64,000 nt of DNA, from positions 372,001 to 436,000 of the forward strand of contig OY762913.1 of NCBI GenBank assembly GCA_963666535.1, given 5' to 3'. Below the pieces are notes generated by a model. That model was not told where the DNA came from. It was given only the letters and a program-made list of their open reading frames with translations, and did no database searches. Shown piece after piece: positions 43,178 through 51,678 of this stretch (position 1 is its first letter; each line of letters begins with the position of its first letter). Source of the DNA: G963666535 sp963666535. GTDB taxonomy: Bacteria; Bacillota; Clostridia; Oscillospirales; Oscillospiraceae. Position numbers and translations under genes: made by a program.

Positions 43178-43220
43178 GGAAGAGAGCGCGCTCCCGGGGT
43201 ATGGGAGTGCGCTCTCTTCC
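43178..43220. terminator. Bidirectional stem between the mod operon and the converging gene
   Basis: 18-bp stem GGAAGAGAGCGCGCTCCC with its complement (one G-T pair). U-tracts are weak. Confidence 0.65.
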
Positions 43221-43308
43221 TTCTGTATCAAATGCAAGGCTTATGTTCCTCTTCGGTCGGTCCCCCTTCAATTAACCCCCAAATGCTTTTGATTTGTTCC
43301 AAAAAGGA

Positions 43309-45540
43309 TCAATACTTTGTGACGGAAGAGGAAAGAATATACGTTGGAATCAGCCAGACCAGCATGAAAACCAGCAGGTTTTCCGGAGACAACGAGGAAT
43401 AGGCTGATACAAAAGTGAGATAAAAGGACAACAGCAGTCCCACCGCCGAACTCACGCAGGTAACCACCGCCCCCATTCGCACGGCCGCGCACAGGCGCTT
43501 GCCACCCACAACCGCTTCGGAAAAGGGGGCCAGCCCCTCTCGGCAGAGGACGGCGGTGAGAAGACTGCCGTGCTCCTGGTCGGGATCGGAAAGCTCTCTC
43601 CGGCGGGCGACAGGAGGGAATTCCATGCGGTCGGTTGCCAGCTTAAACCGCTGGCGGAGCATGGTGGGAATGACGTTGAAGTCCCGCGTGGCCAACACGG
43701 GGCCCACCTTGTTGTGCAGCAGGGCGTCCAGCGCCGGGACCACCGTGCCGTGCAGCGTATAATTCAGGGCAAAAATGCCGGCCAGCTCGCCGTTTACCGC
43801 ACAGAACACCGCGTTTTTGATGTTGAGCCCGTCGGGGAGGGAAACCTCCATCAAACTCATGAACGCAGCGGAACCAACCTGTACCTGATCGCTGCGGATG
43901 GTCGCCGAAAGGCCGCCCCCCTCATAACAGCACAGCCCGCTTGCCTGCCGGTAAAGTGCCCCTTGGGTGCGGAGCAGATCATGGAAAATCCGTTCCAGTC
44001 CACTACCGGAATCCCGAATGAGGGTGGCGGTGTAGCCGATGATCTTTTCCGTGGAAAAGTCACCAAACACTTTAATGCCATTCAGGGTGACGCATCCGGG
44101 GGGGAAAAGGTCAAGATCAGTGACCAGAATTCCGTTGCCGTTGCAGGCGCGCCGGACCCCCACCCAGCCAGCAAGTGCCGCCCCGCTCTGGGCCAGTCGA
44201 TGGGAAACCAGAAAAAAGGGCCGTCCATATACCAAGGTGGCGGAAAAGGCCCCCGCAGCAGTCAGGGTGGCGGACAGACACCACAAAAAATGCTCCGGCC
44301 GGTTCTGACCAAGAGAGGAAATCAGCGAAAACAGGGCCGCGGCCAGCAGAAAAATGGGAGCCGTGGTCTGAAACAGCTGCTGGGCGCCGTCATCCTGCTG
44401 GATCTGGCTGCCAAAGCCCCGGGACGAGCCGAACCATTTTGTGTAGGTGTCCCGCCCGTTCCATTTCCCCTCGTCCAAGGTGACGAGATAGGGTTCGGAA
44501 GCGGCGGCCGCGGTGCGGCAGGCCAGACGGAGTCCCCTTTGTTTGAACAGAGCGCCCCGCAACAGGAAAAACAGGGAAAAGATCGAAATGACGCAGTAGG
44601 GCAGCTGCCCGTTCCGATCGGTGAGGTAAAGCATGGTACAGCTGTCGGCCAGCGTGGCGAAACAGCCCAGAGAAACCACGGCATCCATGCCCAGCTTCAG
44701 GCGGAAGATCCGCCCAAGACTGCCCAGAATTACGTCGGTGGCAAGGAGCATGGACACAGCCAGACAGCCGGCGGAAATCCAAACCTGCACGGCATGATTG
44801 AGCACGGTAGGCAAGGGCAGGGGGAAGGATGCGGCCAGCGCCAGATAAAGACAGATAAGGCCGGGGATGAGAAGCAGAAGTGACCGTACACGCATGGACT
44901 TTAGCCCCTTGCCGTACTGCTGAAAAAGCGTCTGAGGGGAAAGATCCGGCGGGGGCGGGGCCTCCCGGCGGGGGCGGCGCTCCCGGATGGGCGGTTCGTC
45001 GGTCTCTTCATCCACCCCGGGGATCAGCGTTTCCATGCGGCGGACCTCGTCGTCCCGCTCGGCGCCCTCCTCCTCAAACATATGGCTGGCGTAATCGTCG
45101 GCCTTTTGATTGATCTGGTTCCAAAGGTCGGAGAGCAGCGTTTCCTCCTCCGGAAAGTCAATGACCGCAGCTTCTTCGGGGCCATCGTCTTCCTTCTCTG
45201 TCTCTCCCGGTTCCTCGGTCTTTTGCTCCACGGCTTCCGCGGGAACATCCGCTTCCAGTGCGTGTTCCGGCGTGGCAGGCTGTGCCGGTTCGCCTTCCGC
45301 CGGTGCGCTTTTATCTGGACCGGGGAACGGGACAACGTTGTTTGGCTTGGGGTTCGGGCGGGCGGGTTCCGGCCAAGGCAGGTCGCCTCCCGCAGGTTCC
45401 TCCGTGGGGACAGCCGGAGTCACGGGAATGGCGGGCGCTTCCTTCTTGGTGGAAAATTCCGCAAGAATTTCCTCCAGAGAAAAAGAAAGCTCGTCCTCCC
45501 CACCGGGTTCGTTGTGCAGTTTATCATTGTCTTTTGACAT
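43309..45540 (-). CDS. Degenerate P-type-ATPase-like membrane protein
   Basis: 743 residues from ATG 45540. An acidic, proline-rich cytosolic N-part (1-200) precedes membrane helices and a layout resembling P1B pumps. The metal-binding CPC helix aligns with 'AAGAFSATLVYGRPFFLVSHRLAQSGAALAG'. The phosphorylation loop DKTGTLT is replaced by 'VTDLDLFPPG' (about residue 474), and later segments resemble P and hinge domains without GDGxNDxP. Two final helices follow. It is thus probably not a pump. The role is unknown; it sits 17 bp after rlmB, in the same direction. Confidence 0.7.
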   Translation of the reverse strand: MSKDNDKLHNEPGGEDELSFSLEEILAEFSTKKEAPAIPVTPAVPTEEPAGGDLPWPEPARPNPKPNNVVPFPGPDKSAPAEGEPAQPATPEHALEADVPAEAVEQKTEEPGETEKEDDGPEEAAVIDFPEEETLLSDLWNQINQKADDYASHMFEEEGAERDDEVRRMETLIPGVDEETDEPPIRERRPRREAPPPPDLSPQTLFQQYGKGLKSMRVRSLLLLIPGLICLYLALAASFPLPLPTVLNHAVQVWISAGCLAVSMLLATDVILGSLGRIFRLKLGMDAVVSLGCFATLADSCTMLYLTDRNGQLPYCVISIFSLFFLLRGALFKQRGLRLACRTAAAASEPYLVTLDEGKWNGRDTYTKWFGSSRGFGSQIQQDDGAQQLFQTTAPIFLLAAALFSLISSLGQNRPEHFLWCLSATLTAAGAFSATLVYGRPFFLVSHRLAQSGAALAGWVGVRRACNGNGILVTDLDLFPPGCVTLNGIKVFGDFSTEKIIGYTATLIRDSGSGLERIFHDLLRTQGALYRQASGLCCYEGGGLSATIRSDQVQVGSAAFMSLMEVSLPDGLNIKNAVFCAVNGELAGIFALNYTLHGTVVPALDALLHNKVGPVLATRDFNVIPTMLRQRFKLATDRMEFPPVARRRELSDPDQEHGSLLTAVLCREGLAPFSEAVVGGKRLCAAVRMGAVVTCVSSAVGLLLSFYLTFVSAYSSLSPENLLVFMLVWLIPTYILSSSVTKY

Positions 45541-45557
45541 AGGACACACCCGAAAAA

Positions 45558-46343
45558 TTATTTTCCAAGCCGTTGACGCACGGCTTCATACAAAATGACG
45601 GCAGCGGCGGCGCTGGCGTTGAGCGAGGACATGTTGCCCTTCATGGGGATACTGACTCTGAAGTCGCACTTTTCTCCCACCAGACGGCCCATGCCGTCCC
45701 CCTCGCTGCCGATCACAATGGCGGCGGGCCCCTTCAAATCGGCCTCATAAAGTGGGGTGGTACCCCCGGCGGCGGTGCCGAACACCCACAGGCCTTCCTC
45801 CTTCAGCTGATCCAGCAGAGAGGGGATGTTGGGTACGCGGGCCACCGGGACATAGGACACCGCGCCGGCCGAGGTTTTAGCCACGATGGCCGTCAGTCCC
45901 GCGGAGCGGCGCTTGGGAATAATCACACCGTGGGCGCCCGCGGCTTCCGCGGTGCGGATCACCGCGCCGAGGTTGTGTGGGTCGGACAACTCGTCGCATA
46001 CCACCACCAGGGGATTTTCTCCCTTGTCCCGGGCGGCCTGAAGGATGTCCTCCACCTGGGCGTATTCCCGCACGGCGGCCATGGCGATTACCCCCTGATG
46101 GGAGTGGGTGCGGCTCATCCCGTCCAGCTTGCGGCGGTCAGCTTCTACCACAACGATGCCCTTGTCTCGGGCAGAGGAGGCGATATGGCCCAAGGTGGCG
46201 TCGGTCTCACCCCGGGCAATGTAGACCTTGTCGATCACCACACCGGCACGCAGCGCCTCAATGACCGCGTTGCGGCCCTCGATGATGCCGTCGTTTTCCG
46301 CCTCCACAGGCTGGGAGTGACGGAGGGGGGTTCTTTCTTTCAT
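45558..46343 (-). CDS. rlmB: TrmH/RlmB-family 23S rRNA 2'-O-methyltransferase
   Basis: 261 residues. Substrate-binding N domain ('IIEGRNAVIEALRAGVVIDKVYIARG'), then SPOUT domain with 'VCDELSDPHNLGAVIRTAEAAGAHGVIIPK', 'AIVIGSEGDGMGRLV', 'VSIPMKGNMSSLNASAAAAVILYE'. It methylates a guanosine in 23S rRNA (Gm2251 in E. coli numbering) using S-adenosylmethionine. 'AGGAGG' stands 7 bp before the ATG. It is divergent from ftsH and probably cotranscribed with the downstream P-type-ATPase-like gene. Confidence 0.95.
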   Translation of the reverse strand: MKERTPLRHSQPVEAENDGIIEGRNAVIEALRAGVVIDKVYIARGETDATLGHIASSARDKGIVVVEADRRKLDGMSRTHSHQGVIAMAAVREYAQVEDILQAARDKGENPLVVVCDELSDPHNLGAVIRTAEAAGAHGVIIPKRRSAGLTAIVAKTSAGAVSYVPVARVPNIPSLLDQLKEEGLWVFGTAAGGTTPLYEADLKGPAAIVIGSEGDGMGRLVGEKCDFRVSIPMKGNMSSLNASAAAAVILYEAVRQRLGK

Positions 46344-46447
46344 GGTGACGCCTCCTGAATTTACATGATGAGACAGTATATCATACTTTGCGGGACAGAA
46401 AAAGGAAAAATGCCGCTGTTTTCACAGAAAGTTTACAGGTGGTTTTC

Positions 46448-46477
46448 TTGCAATTGCTGGCCGTTATGTGCTATGCT
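46448..46477 (+). promoter_or_regulatory. Promoter for ftsH
   Basis: TTGCAA, 18-bp spacer, TATGCT. Confidence 0.6.
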
Positions 46478-46546
46478 ACAAGTGAATTCATCGCATTATA
46501 AAATGATATGATGGCAAAAAGCCTTGAAAATAGGAGGAAACTTCCT

Positions 46547-48673
46547 TTGAAACCAAAAAAAGACGGCAATAAAAACGTGATGGGTATCGTGACCATCGTG
46601 TTCTGGGCACTGATTCTGACGTTAATGTTTAATTCCCTTACCTCCATGTACCGCAATTCCGGTACGGTGGAAATCCGCTACAGCGTGTTCCGCGATTGGG
46701 TGACCCAAGGGTACGTAGACTCCGTGGAGATGGACGACACGAAGTATACCGTCACACTGAAGGACGGCTTTGTCCTCACCCAGGGAGAGGACGAAGAATA
46801 CACGGTCTCCCCCAAGGCGGAGGATGGTACCTCCACTGCGGATGGCGCGGACGCCCCACTGCCCGCACTGGGAACCGAGGCCACGGAAGCGCAGACCTTT
46901 GTGGTGACCCCCCTGGCCTCCGTCAGCGATGACGATCTGGTCACATTGCTGAATGACAACGGTGTAATATTCGGCTCTCCCCTGGTGCAGGAGACCTCCT
47001 ATATCACCAGCTTGGTGTTGAGCTATGTGCTGCCTATGCTGATCATGGTAGGCCTTTTGATGCTGGTGTTCCGCGGCATGAACGGTAAAATGGGCGGCGG
47101 AATGGGCGGCTTGGGCGGCGTTGGCAAGGCCAATGCCAAGGTCTATGTGGAAAAATCAACGGGAGTTACATTTAAAGATGTGGCGGGTCAGGATGAAGCC
47201 AAGGAATCGCTGGAGGAGATCATTGACTTCCTCCATAATCCGGGCAAATATACCGAAATCGGAGCTAAGCTGCCCAAGGGCGCGCTGCTGGTCGGCTCCC
47301 CCGGTACCGGCAAGACGCTGCTGGCCAAGGCCGTGGCAGGAGAAGCCAGCGTGCCGTTCTTCTCCATTTCCGGCTCCGACTTCGTGGAAATGTTCGTGGG
47401 CGTGGGCGCTTCCCGCGTGCGCGATCTGTTTAAAGAGGCGGCCAAGATAGCCCCCTGCATTATTTTCATTGACGAGATTGACACCATCGGCAAGTCCCGC
47501 GATAACCGCATGGGCGGCAACGACGAGCGGGAGCAGACCCTAAACCAGCTGCTGGCGGAGCTTGACGGCTTCGACCCCACCAAGGGCGTGATTGTTCTGG
47601 CTGCCACCAACCGACCGGAGGTGTTGGACAAGGCCCTGCTCCGTCCCGGTCGGTTCGACCGGCGCATCACCGTGGATCGGCCCAATCTGGCCGGGCGGCT
47701 TGCCACCCTGCAGGTGCATACCCGCAACATCCGTTTGGCTGAGGATGTGGACTTGAACAAAATTGCCCAGGCAACCGCGGGCTGCGTGGGCGCGGATCTG
47801 GCCAATCTGGTCAACGAAGCGGCCCTGCGCGCTGTCCGGCTGGGCCGTAAGGCAGTCAATCAGCATGACTTGCTGGCTTCCTTTGAGCAGGTCATTGCAG
47901 GCAGCGAGAAAAAGGGCACCGTACTCACCGAGAAGGAGAAAAAACTCATTGCCTTCCACGAGGTGGGCCATGCGCTGGTGGCGGCCAAGCAAAAGGACGC
48001 CCAGCCTGTCTCCAAAATTACCATCGTGCCCCACACCCAGGGCGCGTTGGGGTATACCATGCAGCTGCCGGAGGAGGAAAAATTCCTCATGTCCAAGGAT
48101 GATCTCTATACCGAGATCCGCACCCTGCTTGCCGGACGCTGTGCCGAAGAAGTGGTATTCAACACCAAGACCAGCGGCGCAGCTAACGATATCGAGCGCG
48201 CGACTGATCTTGCCCGCAAGCTTGTTACCATGTATGGCATGAGCGACAAATTCGGCATGATGGGACTTGCCACCGTGCAGAATCAGTATCTCGACGGCAG
48301 CATGGGCCTTACCTGCGCCCAGGAAACCGCCGCCCAAATCGACAAGGAAATCAAGGAAATCATCGAGTCCTGCCATACCGAGGCGACCGCCATTTTGGTG
48401 GAGAACCGTGGAAAACTGGACGAAATTTCGGAATACCTGCTGAAAAAGGAGACCATCACCGGCGGCGAAATGATGGCGATTTTGGCCGGCACCGACCCCG
48501 CGCTGGCAGAGAACTACGGCGCCACGCCAGAGAATGGCAGAGACTTCGGGATCGAGGCACCTGCAAAGAGCATCCACATGGTAAGCCAGCCCGTCCCCCT
48601 GCCGGAAGCGAACGCAGAGCCTCCCGCCCCGGAGCAGCTGCCGGAGGAGAAGACCCCCGACGATGCCACATGA
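46547..48673 (+). CDS. ftsH: ATP-dependent zinc metalloprotease FtsH
   Basis: 708 residues from a TTG start at 46547, chosen because 'AGGAGG' ends 9 bp before it; an ATG at 46508 has no ribosome site. Membrane helices at about 12-33 and 150-175 flank an extracytoplasmic domain with an acidic Thr/Ala-rich insert. The AAA domain has Walker A GSPGTGKT at 250-257, Walker B 'IIFIDEIDTIG', and pore 'FVEMFVGVGASRVRDLF'. The protease has HEVGH at 471-475. It is a hexameric membrane quality-control protease. The last 11 bp overlap the DUF1294 gene. Confidence 0.97.
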   Translation: MKPKKDGNKNVMGIVTIVFWALILTLMFNSLTSMYRNSGTVEIRYSVFRDWVTQGYVDSVEMDDTKYTVTLKDGFVLTQGEDEEYTVSPKAEDGTSTADGADAPLPALGTEATEAQTFVVTPLASVSDDDLVTLLNDNGVIFGSPLVQETSYITSLVLSYVLPMLIMVGLLMLVFRGMNGKMGGGMGGLGGVGKANAKVYVEKSTGVTFKDVAGQDEAKESLEEIIDFLHNPGKYTEIGAKLPKGALLVGSPGTGKTLLAKAVAGEASVPFFSISGSDFVEMFVGVGASRVRDLFKEAAKIAPCIIFIDEIDTIGKSRDNRMGGNDEREQTLNQLLAELDGFDPTKGVIVLAATNRPEVLDKALLRPGRFDRRITVDRPNLAGRLATLQVHTRNIRLAEDVDLNKIAQATAGCVGADLANLVNEAALRAVRLGRKAVNQHDLLASFEQVIAGSEKKGTVLTEKEKKLIAFHEVGHALVAAKQKDAQPVSKITIVPHTQGALGYTMQLPEEEKFLMSKDDLYTEIRTLLAGRCAEEVVFNTKTSGAANDIERATDLARKLVTMYGMSDKFGMMGLATVQNQYLDGSMGLTCAQETAAQIDKEIKEIIESCHTEATAILVENRGKLDEISEYLLKKETITGGEMMAILAGTDPALAENYGATPENGRDFGIEAPAKSIHMVSQPVPLPEANAEPPAPEQLPEEKTPDDAT

Positions 48674-48935
48674 ATGGATGCCCGCGGCAATCTGGCTGGC
48701 TGGAATAAACCTGTTTGCGTTTTTCCTGATGGGGTGGGACAAGCACAAAGCGAAAACAGGGGGCTGGCGTGTTTCCGAGAAGGGACTGTTCCTGTCCGCT
48801 CTGCTGGGCGGCAGTCTGGGCGCGATCGCAGGCATGCAAGCCTTTCGGCACAAGACTAAGCACTGGTATTTTCAATGCGGGATACCCGCCATCCTGCTCG
48901 CCCAGGTCGCGCTAGCGGTGTGGATGCTGCGCTGA
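48663..48935 (+). CDS. DUF1294 small membrane protein
   Basis: 90 residues with three membrane helices and the family's conserved 'FFLMGWDKHKAKTGGWRVSEKGLFLSALLGGSLGAIAGM' region, including the K-x-A stretch and the H-K-T-K-H-W near the end. Function is not known. It starts inside the ftsH 3' end and is therefore translationally coupled to it. Confidence 0.88.
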   Translation: MPHEWMPAAIWLAGINLFAFFLMGWDKHKAKTGGWRVSEKGLFLSALLGGSLGAIAGMQAFRHKTKHWYFQCGIPAILLAQVALAVWMLR

Positions 48936-49027
48936 GCGGGTTTATCCCTCAAACGTGTCGCCACCCCTGCGAGCGTGAGCGAAAAGCTGTGGTCGGAGTT
49001 TGTTCCTAAGAAATAAAATGCGATGAT

Positions 49028-49064
49028 AAAAGCGCCCCGCAAGCTATGCTTGTGGGGTGCTTTT
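49028..49064 (+). terminator. Terminator after ftsH-DUF1294
   Basis: AAAAGCGCCCCGCAAGC, loop TAT, GCTTGTGGGGTGCTTTT. Confidence 0.88.
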
Positions 49065-49115
49065 CAGACTGTCAAAAACCCATCCAACCAAAGGTCTCGG
49101 AGGGAAGGATAGTGT

Positions 49116-49242
49116 GAAAGGGAACCGTCATGGTTCTCTTTCGCGTCCAATCAACACACTTTTTGAAACTTTTTACGGTGTTTCAAAAAGTGCTTCTCAG
49201 CCTGTCAAAAAAGTCCAAGGACTTTTTTGACAGGCTGAGAAG
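49116..49242. repeat. Cluster of three adjacent inverted repeats
   Basis: First, GAAAGGGAACC/GGTTCTCTTTC (49116-49142). Second, CACTTTTTGAAAC/GTTTCAAAAAGTG, perfect 13-bp arms (49157-49192). Third, a perfect 24-bp palindrome with a two-base loop beginning CTTCTCAGCCTGTC (49193-49242). A partial copy of the last arm (CTTTTCAGACTGTCAAAAA) occurs near 49059. The rest of the 760-bp gap to 49696 holds no convincing gene. Confidence 0.85.
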
Positions 49243-49441
49243 CTGGAACTAACATAATGTTCCACCGGCGCGTCCAGGCTAGCAGTCGGCATAACGACTC
49301 AAGGTGTCCCTATGCACATTCCCCAGTTTCTAGTAAAATCTATTATCATATGACAATAAAATTAAATCGAAAAACAACTAATTTGTTAGAAATGACTAAA
49401 AAATGCGTCGAAAAATCTACCGAAGACAAGGCACAAGCAGA

Positions 49442-49470
49442 TTGACTTTCTGAGACAAAAATGATAAATT
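49442..49470 (+). promoter_or_regulatory. Promoter for the DctP gene
   Basis: TTGACT, 17-bp spacer, TAAATT. Confidence 0.55.
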
Positions 49471-49696
49471 AATAGAAAATGAATCGGTTCATATTTCCAA
49501 AAACAGCGGCATGCCGGGACAAGCAAGCATGCGGCGGGGAACGAATGAATTCGCTTGCGTGCGCCGGTATCAGATAAGGGTCCGGCGGTAAAGGCATCGT
49601 TCAGCCGAAAGAGACGGACTTCAACCTGCACGCAAGACCAAGTTCTATTTCGTGGGATCCCTCTGTGGGGTTAACATACTTTTAGGAGGAAGAAAT

Positions 49697-50896
49697 ATGA
49701 AACTGAATCGAACCCTGGCATTGTCATTGGTCGCAGCCCTAAGCATTTCGTTGCTAAGTGGTTGCGGCGGCACCTCGGGCAAACCCGCTGACGACAGCAA
49801 ACCTTCTCCCGATGCATCCGAAACTTCATCATATGACGGGAAACCCGTGGAGCTGGTGGTGCAATGCCACGATCCTGAAAATTCCATCGCGGGCGCTTAC
49901 CTGAAAGACTGGGAGGGCATGGTCACAAAGGCCTCCGATAACAACATTACCTTTGTCAACTATTTTGGAGGTTCTCTGGTTAGCGCACCGGAGGCCGCCG
50001 ATGCCGTCAAAAACGGCGTGGCCGATATGTGCTGGGCACCGGCTACGATTTTTTCCGGACAGTTTCCAATTTCGGAATTCCTCTCCCTTCCTCTGACCGG
50101 CATCAACTGCGGAAGGATGGGGTCCAAGACCTTCATGAGCATGTATGAAGCCATCCCGGAGCTGCAAAAGGAATACGAGGACTATTACCTAGTCCAGGTG
50201 TCCCAGTGCACCACCATGCCAATTTCCCTTACAGACAAAAAATGTGAGACGGCGGCTGATTTTAAAGGTCTCCGTATCCGGGTATCCGGCTCAACCGCTT
50301 CGCTGTGGGCCACGGCGGTAGGGATGAGCCCCATGACGGTTGCAACCCCCGAAACCTATGAGTCTCTGGAGAAGAATGTAATTGAAGGTTGTATTAACGA
50401 CTGGCATAATATTATTGCCTTCAATCTGGGTGATGTCATTAAAAATGTTATGACTCTGGAATTGGTGGGGGCACCCATGTTTGTCATCATCAATCGTCAG
50501 ACCTATGACGGAATGGATCCAGTCCTGCAGCAGGTCATTGATTCGTATTCCGGTTCCTATGCCTCGGACATGGCGGGTTACTACTGGGATGCTACCCGCG
50601 CCGCTTGCCTTGACTATCTGGAGGATAAAGGGGTGGATGTCTACGCTCCGTCTGATGAGCTGCTCGCGAGCTTCACCTCGGATTCCGTCAAACAGCAGGT
50701 TCATAATGCCTATGTGGAGTACTTAAACGGATTCAATTTGGACGGACAGAAAATCTATGATGCGGCGATGGCGGAAGTGGAACAGTATGCCCCCGATTAC
50801 ACAGATCCCTGGGGAGACGGCTGCCCCACTTGTGAGCATTCCGAAAGCGGTTTCCGCGTGAACAGTTGGCCGACTTTGGCGGAATACAAGGGTTAA
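49697..50896 (+). CDS. DctP-type (TRAP) solute-binding lipoprotein
   Basis: 399 residues from ATG 49697 with 'AGGAGG' upstream. Lipobox LSGC (Cys23), a Ser/Asp/Pro linker, then a DctP fold: 'YFGGSLVSAPEAADAVKNGVADMCW', 'ADFKGLRIRVSGSTASLWATAVGMSP' with the Arg that clamps carboxylates, and 'YESLEKNVIEGCINDWHNI'. It binds an organic acid outside the cell. No dctQ or dctM partner lies next to it; instead a TctBAC system follows. Two stem-loop terminators separate them, so it is its own transcript. Confidence 0.92.
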   Translation: MKLNRTLALSLVAALSISLLSGCGGTSGKPADDSKPSPDASETSSYDGKPVELVVQCHDPENSIAGAYLKDWEGMVTKASDNNITFVNYFGGSLVSAPEAADAVKNGVADMCWAPATIFSGQFPISEFLSLPLTGINCGRMGSKTFMSMYEAIPELQKEYEDYYLVQVSQCTTMPISLTDKKCETAADFKGLRIRVSGSTASLWATAVGMSPMTVATPETYESLEKNVIEGCINDWHNIIAFNLGDVIKNVMTLELVGAPMFVIINRQTYDGMDPVLQQVIDSYSGSYASDMAGYYWDATRAACLDYLEDKGVDVYAPSDELLASFTSDSVKQQVHNAYVEYLNGFNLDGQKIYDAAMAEVEQYAPDYTDPWGDGCPTCEHSESGFRVNSWPTLAEYKG

Positions 50897-50927
50897 GCCC
50901 GGGCAAGACACAGAAGACAGAGAAAAC

Positions 50928-50960
50928 AAGGAGCTGGGGGGAATCACTCCCCGGCTCCTT
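50928..50960 (+). terminator. Stem-loop after the DctP gene
   Basis: AAGGAGC...GGGG pairs with CCCC...GCTCCTT, without a U-tract; a first, possibly partial, stop. Confidence 0.65.
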
Positions 50961-50983
50961 GTCACGTACTAGGAGCAAAACAG

Positions 50984-51022
50984 AGTGCGGTCCGGATGAG
51001 GAAATCCGGGCCGCACTTTTTT
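50984..51022 (+). terminator. Intrinsic terminator before tctB
   Basis: AGTGCGGTCCGGAT stem with complement, then TTTTTT. The 175 bp to tctB also hold a 14-bp palindrome AAATAAGCTTATTT (about 51038-51051) that may be an operator. Confidence 0.9.
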
Positions 51023-51197
51023 CATCAGCGCAGTAAAAAATAAGCTTATTTGTTTTGGCAAAGGAATAAAGATAGTTCGGGAAGCGAAAAGCAGCCCAGT
51101 CAAAAAGCAACAGCGGACAGGATGTGGCCCCTGCCGACCGTGGGGCGCGGGGGAAAATTAGGATGGAAACCTACTTGATAGGAGTGGAGTCAACACC

Positions 51198-51656
51198 ATG
51201 GAAATGAACGAAAGCAAAGCGCAGCGCAGTCTTGGAATCGCACTGGCAATTCTGGCAATAATTCTGTTCTTCTGCATCATTCCTTGGCAGATCCAATTTG
51301 TAGCGGATGCGGATCCCTCCCCGCGCTTTTTTCCCCGGGCAATCACCGTGCTGCTGTTTCTTTGCTCCGTTGGACTATTCCTAAATGGAATGCTGACCCG
51401 AAATGCGCCGGATCAAAAGCGGTACACACTGACAAAGGCCGGGGGAAAGCTGGTCGTACTGACGCTGGCGGCCCTTGCGGTCTATACCGTTTTACTGCAT
51501 TACATCCCCTATATTCCGGCGACCATCGCCACCTTGGCGTTTTTGATCTGGCGATACGGGCAAAAAAGGCCCTTGCGTCTGATCGGTGTGTCTGTGATCG
51601 TGCCCGTTGCCATTTACTTATCCTTCACCAAATTACTTTTGCTTCGGCTGCCATGA
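51198..51656 (+). CDS. tctB: Tripartite tricarboxylate transporter, small membrane subunit TctB
   Basis: 152 residues with four membrane helices and the TctB pattern: a first helix 'ALAILAIILFFCIIPWQI', 'PSPRFFPRAITVLLFLCSVGLFL', and paired C-terminal helices. With TctA it forms the membrane part of a secondary, binding-protein-dependent carboxylate importer. 'AGGAGTGGAG' precedes the ATG. tctA follows after 22 bp. Confidence 0.9.
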   Translation: MEMNESKAQRSLGIALAILAIILFFCIIPWQIQFVADADPSPRFFPRAITVLLFLCSVGLFLNGMLTRNAPDQKRYTLTKAGGKLVVLTLAALAVYTVLLHYIPYIPATIATLAFLIWRYGQKRPLRLIGVSVIVPVAIYLSFTKLLLLRLP

Positions 51657-51678
51657 TCGGAAGGGGGGAGTATCAACC

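Noticed and set aside
43570..44883. Plus-strand 437-residue frame over the P-type-like gene
   Set aside because: Low-complexity G/Q-rich product without start signal. The minus-strand protein has coherent membrane helices.
47540..48853. Minus-strand 437-residue frame over ftsH
   Set aside because: Antisense of conserved AAA and protease motifs.
49257..49631. Two short overlapping frames (62 and 81 residues) in the gap before the DctP gene
   Set aside because: AT-rich stretch, no ribosome sites, no family likeness; they overlap each other on opposite strands.
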